Source: Owenia fusiformis (taxonomy: Eukaryota; Annelida; Polychaeta; Sabellida; Oweniidae). From it: a stretch of DNA of 52,095 nucleotides. Under the pieces are notes generated by a model. That model was given only the letters and a program-made list of their open reading frames with translations, was not told the DNA's origin and searched no databases. Made by a program: the position numbers and the translations under genes. Below are positions 1 through 11,600 of the stretch, piece after piece (position 1 is the first letter of the stretch; each line of letters opens with the position of its first letter). The stretch is from contig CAIIXF020000801.1 in NCBI GenBank assembly GCA_903813345.2, positions 1-52,095 of the forward strand, given 5' to 3'.

Positions 1-640
1 AATCGCTAAATTTGGTGCCCATGTTAAGTCAATGGGAAAAAAGATTTTTTGAAGTGAGAAATACGAAATATAGACTGAGTTCAGCTTAATTTGATGAAAG
101 CTTTTAAAAGGAGGGGACCTCAAAAGCCATCTAGCTTCAAAATGTTGACACCAAAATACCTAGGTCAAAATCTAGGTCAAATCCAAAGGTTTTCCTTATT
201 TTTGCGATTCTGACACTACACTTTAATTATATTCTTCGAAATTGTGTATAGATGTAGCCAAGAGTGTGCTAATAGTGTTAGCCTTTTGCCGTCAGAGAGT
301 ATTTTGACCCACTTTTGAGATATGGTGTCCGGAAAGTAGGTCAAAATAAAAAGTTCTCCAAATTTAACGTTTGAGTTGTGAATTAAGAACTGAATTTTCT
401 CAGAAATCCGAATCTGCAAACCAAATTTCGATCTGACTTCCGGTTCTGAAGTTATGGCGTCTCCGAAAAGTAGGTCAAAATAAAAATTCGCCAAATTTAA
501 CGTATGAGTTATGAATTAGGGGTAGAATTTTGTCAGGAATCCGAATCTTTAAATCATATTTCGATCCGACTTCCGGTTCGGAAGTTATGGCGTTTTGAAA
601 TTTCGGAAAACGTTCTGATGGTATCCTGATAGAAAGTCAA
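1..640. repeat. Dispersed modular repeat family, copy 1 (partial)
   Basis: Non-coding copy of the family that recurs at 1270-2290, 19850-25560 and 26790-27190. Landmarks in order are a CTAAATTTGGTGCCCATGTT block, GACCTCAAAAGCCATCTAGC, paired AGGTCAAA motifs, a GCCTTTTGCCGTCAGA block, and two tandem modules of about 140 bp. Each module runs from GTAGGTCAAAATAAAAA to CGACTTCCGGTTC-GAAGTTATGGCGT. The minus-strand frame at 216-494 is a by-product of the repeat and resembles no protein I know. The copy is cut by the window edge. Confidence 0.85.
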
Positions 641-868
641 AAGTAGAGAAGTCGAAAATATTGAAAAATTTATCCATCCTTCCTATCTGATCTTATCCTA
701 TCCTTCCTATCTATCCTTCCTTCGTATCTTTTCCTTCCTATCCTCTCCTATCATATCCTTTCTTCCTATTCTGTTCTATCCTATCCTTCTTTCTTATTCT
801 ATCCTATCGTTCCTTCCTATTCTATCCTATCCTACCTTCCTATTTTATTCATCCATCTTTTTCTGGAT
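641..868. repeat. Pyrimidine-strand simple repeat (TTCCTATCC)n
   Basis: Degenerate TTCC/TATCC simple repeat with almost no purines except A on the plus strand. The same tract sits at the same place in other copies of the family (2331-2510, 22830-23020, 24216-24420), so it is an internal part of the repeat and not an independent microsatellite. No gene is visible. Confidence 0.85.
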
Positions 869-920
869 GACTCAGCTTATTCTGGATGACTCGGCTAAAA
901 ATGGTCTAAATCTGGAGTCT

Positions 921-953
921 GAAATTGAACTTCGTTCAATTTCCAAAGTCTAG
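921..953 (+). repeat. Hairpin plus CTAG module, Helitron-3'-end-like
   Basis: Perfect inverted repeat GAAATTGAAC / GTTCAATTTC (921-930, 934-943) with loop TTC, then six bases, then CTAG at 950-953 followed by T. Canonical Helitrons end in a short GC-poor or GC-rich hairpin a few bases before CTRR and insert before T. Seen directly: hairpin, spacing and CTAG. That this is a true Helitron terminus is inference. Confidence 0.6.
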
Positions 954-960
954 TTATTAT

Positions 961-1210
961 TAGACTCCAGATGTCAATCTGGAGTCTATTGTTTTTGCCA
1001 GTATTCTTCTTCTTCTTCTTCTTCTTATTATTAGACTCCAGATTGAAAATCTGGAGTCTATTGTTTTTGCCTGTATTCTTATTAGACTCCAGATGTAAAT
1101 CTGGAGTCTATTGTTTTTGTCAGTATTCTTCTTCTTTATTATTATTATTATTATTAGACTCCAGATGAAATCTGGAGTCTATTGTTTTCGTCAGTTTTCT
1201 TATTATTCTT
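961..1210. repeat. Four palindromes embedded in TTC/TTA microsatellite
   Basis: Palindrome TAGACTCCAGAT-(3 to 5 nt)-ATCTGGAGTCTA at 961-988, 1032-1060, 1083-1110 and 1155-1181. Each is followed by ATTGTTTTTGCCAGTATTC or a near copy and by runs of TTC or TTA. A matching set of four lies at 19514-19737, on the far side of the satellite array. Confidence 0.85.
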
Positions 1211-1269
1211 CTTATTATTATTCTTTTTATTCTTATTCTAACCCAGTTTTCTCAATAACCATAAGGTTT

Positions 1270-2300
1270 TCAGTAAAGTCAGTCATTTGGTCAATTTAGG
1301 TCCAGAATCTAGTTCCTGGGAAATTGGGTCAAATTTTTATCTAGGTCAAAGGTCAAGAACTAGGTCAAATCCAGTACTTTGTCACTTTTTTCGATTTTCT
1401 CGGTCGTCCTTCAATATTTTCCATCCGGTTTTTTTTCATTGTGTTCCTTATAAAAAAGTAGAAAATCTAGGGTCGATTTAGTTTTTTGATATCTCAAACC
1501 GATTTCGAGATATCAGTGTCCGAAAACAAGGTCCAAAAAAAAGTTCTCCGAATCAAATGTCCAGGATATTACTCATATAGGAAATTTTCTCAGGATTCCG
1601 AATCTGAAAACCAAATTTGGATCGGACTTCCGGTTCAGAAGTTATGGCGTTTTGAAAGCTCAAAAATCGCTAAATTTGGTGCCCATGTTAAGTCAATGGG
1701 AAAAAAGATTTTTTTGAACTAAAAAATATGAAATATAGACTGAGTTTAGCTAAATATAATGAAAGCTTTTAAAAGAATGGGACCTCAAAAGCCATCTAAC
1801 TTCAAAATTTGGACACCAAAATGCCTAGGTCAAAATCTAGGTCAAATTCAATGTTTTTCCTTATTTTTGCGATTCTGACACTACAGATTAATTATATTCT
1901 TCGAAATTTCGTATACATGTAGCCAAGAGTACGCTAATAGTGTTAGCCTTTTGCCGTCAGAAAGTATTTTGACCCACTTTTGAGATATGGTGTCCGAAAA
2001 GTAGGTCAAAATAAAAAGTTCTCCAAATTTAACGTTTGAGTTATGAATTAAGAATAGAATCTTCTCAGAAATCCGAATCTGCAAACCAAATTTCAATTCG
2101 ACTTCCGGTTCCGAAGTTATGGCGTGTCCAAAAAGTAGGTCAAAATAAAAAATTTCCAAATTTAACGTATGAGTTATGAATTAGGGGTAGAATTTTGTCA
2201 GAAATCCGAATCTGCAAACCAAATTTCGATCCGACTTCCGGTTCGGAAGTCATGGCGTTTTGAAATTTCAAGAAAAATCGATCTGATGGTATCCTGATAG
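1270..2300. repeat. Dispersed modular repeat family, copy 2
   Basis: Full-order copy. It begins with GGTCAATTTAGGTCCAGAATCTAG, contains a perfect AGGTCA-A-AGGTCA at 1343-1355, one early module ending near 1650, the CTAAATTTGGTGCCCATGTT block at 1671, then the two 140-bp modules at about 2000-2280. No credible gene; the short frames here are shared with the other copies only because the DNA is repeated. Confidence 0.85.
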
Positions 2301-2330
2301 AAAGTCAAGAGTAGAGAAGAAAATATTGAA

Positions 2331-2510
2331 AAATGCATCCATCCTTCCTTTCTTATCCTATCCTTCCTATTTACCCTAGCTTCGTATCCTCTCCTTCCTA
2401 TTCTATCCCTTCTTCCTATTCTATTCTATCCGTCTTTCCTATTCTATCCTATCGTTCCTTCCTATACTATCCAATCCTTCCTTCCTTTTTCATCCATCCA
2501 TCCTTCTTTT
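2331..2510. repeat. Pyrimidine-strand simple repeat
   Basis: Same TTCCTATCC-type tract as at 641-868, in the same position relative to the 140-bp modules. Confidence 0.85.
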
Positions 2511-2588
2511 TCTTGATGACTTAGCTTATTTTGGATGACTTGGCTTATTCTCGATGACTTGGCTAAAAAAAGTCTAGATCTGGAGTCT

Positions 2589-2620
2589 GAAATTGAACTC
2601 GTTCAATTTCCAAAATCTAG
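2589..2620 (+). repeat. Hairpin plus CTAG immediately before satellite array
   Basis: GAAATTGAAC / GTTCAATTTC (2589-2598, 2601-2610) with a 2-nt loop, six spacer bases and CTAG at 2617-2620. The first base of the 714-bp satellite is 2621, so the array abuts the CTAG with no extra base. Confidence 0.65.
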
Positions 2621-2621
2621 T

Positions 2622-2655
2622 GATTTTTGCTTTTGTATGTGCAAAAGCAAAAATC
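2622..2655. repeat. 14-bp-stem hairpin at start of every satellite unit
   Basis: GATTTTTGCTTTTG (2622-2635), loop TATGTG, then CAAAAGCAAAAATC (2642-2655): a perfect inverted repeat. It recurs every 714 bp and opens the array. Confidence 0.85.
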
Positions 2656-5600
2656 CTTCTAACCACACGTTCTCATCAACGAGAGATATTTGGATAAATC
2701 TACTCATACACGTTGTTAGGGGGCTAGGCGTAGTTGCTCGGAAATTAGGTCAAATCCTTATCTGGGTCAAAGGTCGAAATCTAGGTCGAAATCTGCATTT
2801 CCGCTATTTCGGCCTCTCGAGCCTCCTTAAGAAGTCAGAATCGGAGGAAAACTAGCTGGTCGGAAAGACAGTTTTCCGAGCATTAAAAAAACAGTGAACC
2901 AAATTGAAATCCGACCATTAGTTATCGAGATATACGCGTTTGAAGTTCGCGTACGGGCCACCGTTGCCGTATATCTAGACGGCACGAATACACTTGGTAT
3001 ACGTATCTCTGCGAACAACAGACATTTGAAAGAAAATAGGCCCGAACGATGACTAGAGCATTTCTTAAACAACGATTCCCTTCGTCAAACTAACGATTGC
3101 GGAATGTAGAACGACGCGTACGCTGCTCGAATCTACGTCGAAAGCTCTATATAGACGTCTGGAAGGCCTATTTTTTGAAGGACTATTTTTTGACCTCGAC
3201 GGATCCGCGAAGCACGAGCCAGGCATTCTCCCCAACTACCTCCCTAGATTCTCCGTCCTTTAATCGACCATTATAGGCCCTCAGAGCGTCCGTAGAGCCA
3301 TTTCCCTCTATACGCGTATGGCCAAATCCTATTATGATTTTTGCTTTTGTATGTGCAAAAGCAAAAATCCTTCTAACCACACGTTCTCATCAACGAGAGA
3401 TATTTGGATAAATCTACTCATACACGTTGTTAGGGGGCTAGGCGTAGTTGCTCGGAAATTAGGTCAAATCCTTATCTGGGTCAAAGGTCGAAATCTAGGT
3501 CGAAATCTGCATTTCCGCTATTTCGGCCTCTCGAGCCTCCTTAAGAAGTCAGAATCGGAGGAAAACTAGCTGGTCGGAAAGACAGTTTTCCGAGCATTAA
3601 AAAAACAGTGAACCAAATTGAAATCCGACCATTAGTTATCGAGATATACGCGTTTGAAGTTCGCGTACGGGCCACCGTTGCCGTATATCTAGACGGCACG
3701 AATACACTTGGTATACGTATCTCTGCGAACAACAGACATTTGAAAGAAAATAGGCCCGAACGATGACTAGAGCATTTCTTAAACAACGATTCCCTTCGTC
3801 AAACTAACGATTGCGGAATGTAGAACGACGCGTACGCTGCTCGAATCTACGTCGAAAGCTCTATATAGACGTCTGGAAGGCCTATTTTTTGAAGGACTAT
3901 TTTTTGACCTCGACGGATCCGCGAAGCACGAGCCAGGCATTCTCCCCAACTACCTCCCTAGATTCTCCGTCCTTTAATCGACCATTATAGGCCCTCAGAG
4001 CGTCCGTAGAGCCATTTCCCTCTATACGCGTATGGCCAAATCCTATTATGATTTTTGCTTTTGTATGTGCAAAAGCAAAAATCCTTCTAACCACACGTTC
4101 TCATCAACGAGAGATATTTGGATAAATCTACTCATACACGTTGTTAGGGGGCTAGGCGTAGTTGCTCGGAAATTAGGTCAAATCCTTATCTGGGTCAAAG
4201 GTCGAAATCTAGGTCGAAATCTGCATTTCCGCTATTTCGGCCTCTCGAGCCTCCTTAAGAAGTCAGAATCGGAGGAAAACTAGCTGGTCGGAAAGACAGT
4301 TTTCCGAGCATTAAAAAAACAGTGAACCAAATTGAAATCCGACCATTAGTTATCGAGATATACGCGTTTGAAGTTCGCGTACGGGCCACCGTTGCCGTAT
4401 ATCTAGACGGCACGAATACACTTGGTATACGTATCTCTGCGAACAACAGACATTTGAAAGAAAATAGGCCCGAACGATGACTAGAGCATTTCTTAAACAA
4501 CGATTCCCTTCGTCAAACTAACGATTGCGGAATGTAGAACGACGCGTACGCTGCTCGAATCTACGTCGAAAGCTCTATATAGACGTCTGGAAGGCCTATT
4601 TTTTGAAGGACTATTTTTTGACCTCGACGGATCCGCGAAGCACGAGCCAGGCATTCTCCCCAACTACCTCCCTAGATTCTCCGTCCTTTAATCGACCATT
4701 ATAGGCCCTCAGAGCGTCCGTAGAGCCATTTCCCTCTATACGCGTATGGCCAAATCCTATTATGATTTTTGCTTTTGTATGTGCAAAAGCAAAAATCCTT
4801 CTAACCACACGTTCTCATCAACGAGAGATATTTGGATAAATCTACTCATACACGTTGTTAGGGGGCTAGGCGTAGTTGCTCGGAAATTAGGTCAAATCCT
4901 TATCTGGGTCAAAGGTCGAAATCTAGGTCGAAATCTGCATTTCCGCTATTTCGGCCTCTCGAGCCTCCTTAAGAAGTCAGAATCGGAGGAAAACTAGCTG
5001 GTCGGAAAGACAGTTTTCCGAGCATTAAAAAAACAGTGAACCAAATTGAAATCCGACCATTAGTTATCGAGATATACGCGTTTGAAGTTCGCGTACGGGC
5101 CACCGTTGCCGTATATCTAGACGGCACGAATACACTTGGTATACGTATCTCTGCGAACAACAGACATTTGAAAGAAAATAGGCCCGAACGATGACTAGAG
5201 CATTTCTTAAACAACGATTCCCTTCGTCAAACTAACGATTGCGGAATGTAGAACGACGCGTACGCTGCTCGAATCTACGTCGAAAGCTCTATATAGACGT
5301 CTGGAAGGCCTATTTTTTGAAGGACTATTTTTTGACCTCGACGGATCCGCGAAGCACGAGCCAGGCATTCTCCCCAACTACCTCCCTAGATTCTCCGTCC
5401 TTTAATCGACCATTATAGGCCCTCAGAGCGTCCGTAGAGCCATTTCCCTCTATACGCGTATGGCCAAATCCTATTATGATTTTTGCTTTTGTATGTGCAA
5501 AAGCAAAAATCCTTCTAACCACACGTTCTCATCAACGAGAGATATTTGGATAAATCTACTCATACACGTTGTTAGGGGGCTAGGCGTAGTTGCTCGGAAA

Positions 5601-8600
5601 TTAGGTCAAATCCTTATCTGGGTCAAAGGTCGAAATCTAGGTCGAAATCTGCATTTCCGCTATTTCGGCCTCTCGAGCCTCCTTAAGAAGTCAGAATCGG
5701 AGGAAAACTAGCTGGTCGGAAAGACAGTTTTCCGAGCATTAAAAAAACAGTGAACCAAATTGAAATCCGACCATTAGTTATCGAGATATACGCGTTTGAA
5801 GTTCGCGTACGGGCCACCGTTGCCGTATATCTAGACGGCACGAATACACTTGGTATACGTATCTCTGCGAACAACAGACATTTGAAAGAAAATAGGCCCG
5901 AACGATGACTAGAGCATTTCTTAAACAACGATTCCCTTCGTCAAACTAACGATTGCGGAATGTAGAACGACGCGTACGCTGCTCGAATCTACGTCGAAAG
6001 CTCTATATAGACGTCTGGAAGGCCTATTTTTTGAAGGACTATTTTTTGACCTCGACGGATCCGCGAAGCACGAGCCAGGCATTCTCCCCAACTACCTCCC
6101 TAGATTCTCCGTCCTTTAATCGACCATTATAGGCCCTCAGAGCGTCCGTAGAGCCATTTCCCTCTATACGCGTATGGCCAAATCCTATTATGATTTTTGC
6201 TTTTGTATGTGCAAAAGCAAAAATCCTTCTAACCACACGTTCTCATCAACGAGAGATATTTGGATAAATCTACTCATACACGTTGTTAGGGGGCTAGGCG
6301 TAGTTGCTCGGAAATTAGGTCAAATCCTTATCTGGGTCAAAGGTCGAAATCTAGGTCGAAATCTGCATTTCCGCTATTTCGGCCTCTCGAGCCTCCTTAA
6401 GAAGTCAGAATCGGAGGAAAACTAGCTGGTCGGAAAGACAGTTTTCCGAGCATTAAAAAAACAGTGAACCAAATTGAAATCCGACCATTAGTTATCGAGA
6501 TATACGCGTTTGAAGTTCGCGTACGGGCCACCGTTGCCGTATATCTAGACGGCACGAATACACTTGGTATACGTATCTCTGCGAACAACAGACATTTGAA
6601 AGAAAATAGGCCCGAACGATGACTAGAGCATTTCTTAAACAACGATTCCCTTCGTCAAACTAACGATTGCGGAATGTAGAACGACGCGTACGCTGCTCGA
6701 ATCTACGTCGAAAGCTCTATATAGACGTCTGGAAGGCCTATTTTTTGAAGGACTATTTTTTGACCTCGACGGATCCGCGAAGCACGAGCCAGGCATTCTC
6801 CCCAACTACCTCCCTAGATTCTCCGTCCTTTAATCGACCATTATAGGCCCTCAGAGCGTCCGTAGAGCCATTTCCCTCTATACGCGTATGGCCAAATCCT
6901 ATTATGATTTTTGCTTTTGTATGTGCAAAAGCAAAAATCCTTCTAACCACACGTTCTCATCAACGAGAGATATTTGGATAAATCTACTCATACACGTTGT
7001 TAGGGGGCTAGGCGTAGTTGCTCGGAAATTAGGTCAAATCCTTATCTGGGTCAAAGGTCGAAATCTAGGTCGAAATCTGCATTTCCGCTATTTCGGCCTC
7101 TCGAGCCTCCTTAAGAAGTCAGAATCGGAGGAAAACTAGCTGGTCGGAAAGACAGTTTTCCGAGCATTAAAAAAACAGTGAACCAAATTGAAATCCGACC
7201 ATTAGTTATCGAGATATACGCGTTTGAAGTTCGCGTACGGGCCACCGTTGCCGTATATCTAGACGGCACGAATACACTTGGTATACGTATCTCTGCGAAC
7301 AACAGACATTTGAAAGAAAATAGGCCCGAACGATGACTAGAGCATTTCTTAAACAACGATTCCCTTCGTCAAACTAACGATTGCGGAATGTAGAACGACG
7401 CGTACGCTGCTCGAATCTACGTCGAAAGCTCTATATAGACGTCTGGAAGGCCTATTTTTTGAAGGACTATTTTTTGACCTCGACGGATCCGCGAAGCACG
7501 AGCCAGGCATTCTCCCCAACTACCTCCCTAGATTCTCCGTCCTTTAATCGACCATTATAGGCCCTCAGAGCGTCCGTAGAGCCATTTCCCTCTATACGCG
7601 TATGGCCAAATCCTATTATGATTTTTGCTTTTGTATGTGCAAAAGCAAAAATCCTTCTAACCACACGTTCTCATCAACGAGAGATATTTGGATAAATCTA
7701 CTCATACACGTTGTTAGGGGGCTAGGCGTAGTTGCTCGGAAATTAGGTCAAATCCTTATCTGGGTCAAAGGTCGAAATCTAGGTCGAAATCTGCATTTCC
7801 GCTATTTCGGCCTCTCGAGCCTCCTTAAGAAGTCAGAATCGGAGGAAAACTAGCTGGTCGGAAAGACAGTTTTCCGAGCATTAAAAAAACAGTGAACCAA
7901 ATTGAAATCCGACCATTAGTTATCGAGATATACGCGTTTGAAGTTCGCGTACGGGCCACCGTTGCCGTATATCTAGACGGCACGAATACACTTGGTATAC
8001 GTATCTCTGCGAACAACAGACATTTGAAAGAAAATAGGCCCGAACGATGACTAGAGCATTTCTTAAACAACGATTCCCTTCGTCAAACTAACGATTGCGG
8101 AATGTAGAACGACGCGTACGCTGCTCGAATCTACGTCGAAAGCTCTATATAGACGTCTGGAAGGCCTATTTTTTGAAGGACTATTTTTTGACCTCGACGG
8201 ATCCGCGAAGCACGAGCCAGGCATTCTCCCCAACTACCTCCCTAGATTCTCCGTCCTTTAATCGACCATTATAGGCCCTCAGAGCGTCCGTAGAGCCATT
8301 TCCCTCTATACGCGTATGGCCAAATCCTATTATGATTTTTGCTTTTGTATGTGCAAAAGCAAAAATCCTTCTAACCACACGTTCTCATCAACGAGAGATA
8401 TTTGGATAAATCTACTCATACACGTTGTTAGGGGGCTAGGCGTAGTTGCTCGGAAATTAGGTCAAATCCTTATCTGGGTCAAAGGTCGAAATCTAGGTCG
8501 AAATCTGCATTTCCGCTATTTCGGCCTCTCGAGCCTCCTTAAGAAGTCAGAATCGGAGGAAAACTAGCTGGTCGGAAAGACAGTTTTCCGAGCATTAAAA

Positions 8601-11600
8601 AAACAGTGAACCAAATTGAAATCCGACCATTAGTTATCGAGATATACGCGTTTGAAGTTCGCGTACGGGCCACCGTTGCCGTATATCTAGACGGCACGAA
8701 TACACTTGGTATACGTATCTCTGCGAACAACAGACATTTGAAAGAAAATAGGCCCGAACGATGACTAGAGCATTTCTTAAACAACGATTCCCTTCGTCAA
8801 ACTAACGATTGCGGAATGTAGAACGACGCGTACGCTGCTCGAATCTACGTCGAAAGCTCTATATAGACGTCTGGAAGGCCTATTTTTTGAAGGACTATTT
8901 TTTGACCTCGACGGATCCGCGAAGCACGAGCCAGGCATTCTCCCCAACTACCTCCCTAGATTCTCCGTCCTTTAATCGACCATTATAGGCCCTCAGAGCG
9001 TCCGTAGAGCCATTTCCCTCTATACGCGTATGGCCAAATCCTATTATGATTTTTGCTTTTGTATGTGCAAAAGCAAAAATCCTTCTAACCACACGTTCTC
9101 ATCAACGAGAGATATTTGGATAAATCTACTCATACACGTTGTTAGGGGGCTAGGCGTAGTTGCTCGGAAATTAGGTCAAATCCTTATCTGGGTCAAAGGT
9201 CGAAATCTAGGTCGAAATCTGCATTTCCGCTATTTCGGCCTCTCGAGCCTCCTTAAGAAGTCAGAATCGGAGGAAAACTAGCTGGTCGGAAAGACAGTTT
9301 TCCGAGCATTAAAAAAACAGTGAACCAAATTGAAATCCGACCATTAGTTATCGAGATATACGCGTTTGAAGTTCGCGTACGGGCCACCGTTGCCGTATAT
9401 CTAGACGGCACGAATACACTTGGTATACGTATCTCTGCGAACAACAGACATTTGAAAGAAAATAGGCCCGAACGATGACTAGAGCATTTCTTAAACAACG
9501 ATTCCCTTCGTCAAACTAACGATTGCGGAATGTAGAACGACGCGTACGCTGCTCGAATCTACGTCGAAAGCTCTATATAGACGTCTGGAAGGCCTATTTT
9601 TTGAAGGACTATTTTTTGACCTCGACGGATCCGCGAAGCACGAGCCAGGCATTCTCCCCAACTACCTCCCTAGATTCTCCGTCCTTTAATCGACCATTAT
9701 AGGCCCTCAGAGCGTCCGTAGAGCCATTTCCCTCTATACGCGTATGGCCAAATCCTATTATGATTTTTGCTTTTGTATGTGCAAAAGCAAAAATCCTTCT
9801 AACCACACGTTCTCATCAACGAGAGATATTTGGATAAATCTACTCATACACGTTGTTAGGGGGCTAGGCGTAGTTGCTCGGAAATTAGGTCAAATCCTTA
9901 TCTGGGTCAAAGGTCGAAATCTAGGTCGAAATCTGCATTTCCGCTATTTCGGCCTCTCGAGCCTCCTTAAGAAGTCAGAATCGGAGGAAAACTAGCTGGT
10001 CGGAAAGACAGTTTTCCGAGCATTAAAAAAACAGTGAACCAAATTGAAATCCGACCATTAGTTATCGAGATATACGCGTTTGAAGTTCGCGTACGGGCCA
10101 CCGTTGCCGTATATCTAGACGGCACGAATACACTTGGTATACGTATCTCTGCGAACAACAGACATTTGAAAGAAAATAGGCCCGAACGATGACTAGAGCA
10201 TTTCTTAAACAACGATTCCCTTCGTCAAACTAACGATTGCGGAATGTAGAACGACGCGTACGCTGCTCGAATCTACGTCGAAAGCTCTATATAGACGTCT
10301 GGAAGGCCTATTTTTTGAAGGACTATTTTTTGACCTCGACGGATCCGCGAAGCACGAGCCAGGCATTCTCCCCAACTACCTCCCTAGATTCTCCGTCCTT
10401 TAATCGACCATTATAGGCCCTCAGAGCGTCCGTAGAGCCATTTCCCTCTATACGCGTATGGCCAAATCCTATTATGATTTTTGCTTTTGTATGTGCAAAA
10501 GCAAAAATCCTTCTAACCACACGTTCTCATCAACGAGAGATATTTGGATAAATCTACTCATACACGTTGTTAGGGGGCTAGGCGTAGTTGCTCGGAAATT
10601 AGGTCAAATCCTTATCTGGGTCAAAGGTCGAAATCTAGGTCGAAATCTGCATTTCCGCTATTTCGGCCTCTCGAGCCTCCTTAAGAAGTCAGAATCGGAG
10701 GAAAACTAGCTGGTCGGAAAGACAGTTTTCCGAGCATTAAAAAAACAGTGAACCAAATTGAAATCCGACCATTAGTTATCGAGATATACGCGTTTGAAGT
10801 TCGCGTACGGGCCACCGTTGCCGTATATCTAGACGGCACGAATACACTTGGTATACGTATCTCTGCGAACAACAGACATTTGAAAGAAAATAGGCCCGAA
10901 CGATGACTAGAGCATTTCTTAAACAACGATTCCCTTCGTCAAACTAACGATTGCGGAATGTAGAACGACGCGTACGCTGCTCGAATCTACGTCGAAAGCT
11001 CTATATAGACGTCTGGAAGGCCTATTTTTTGAAGGACTATTTTTTGACCTCGACGGATCCGCGAAGCACGAGCCAGGCATTCTCCCCAACTACCTCCCTA
11101 GATTCTCCGTCCTTTAATCGACCATTATAGGCCCTCAGAGCGTCCGTAGAGCCATTTCCCTCTATACGCGTATGGCCAAATCCTATTATGATTTTTGCTT
11201 TTGTATGTGCAAAAGCAAAAATCCTTCTAACCACACGTTCTCATCAACGAGAGATATTTGGATAAATCTACTCATACACGTTGTTAGGGGGCTAGGCGTA
11301 GTTGCTCGGAAATTAGGTCAAATCCTTATCTGGGTCAAAGGTCGAAATCTAGGTCGAAATCTGCATTTCCGCTATTTCGGCCTCTCGAGCCTCCTTAAGA
11401 AGTCAGAATCGGAGGAAAACTAGCTGGTCGGAAAGACAGTTTTCCGAGCATTAAAAAAACAGTGAACCAAATTGAAATCCGACCATTAGTTATCGAGATA
11501 TACGCGTTTGAAGTTCGCGTACGGGCCACCGTTGCCGTATATCTAGACGGCACGAATACACTTGGTATACGTATCTCTGCGAACAACAGACATTTGAAAG

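Noticed and set aside
971-1299. Hydrophobic Phe/Leu-rich frames
   Set aside because: They are translated TTC/TTA microsatellite.
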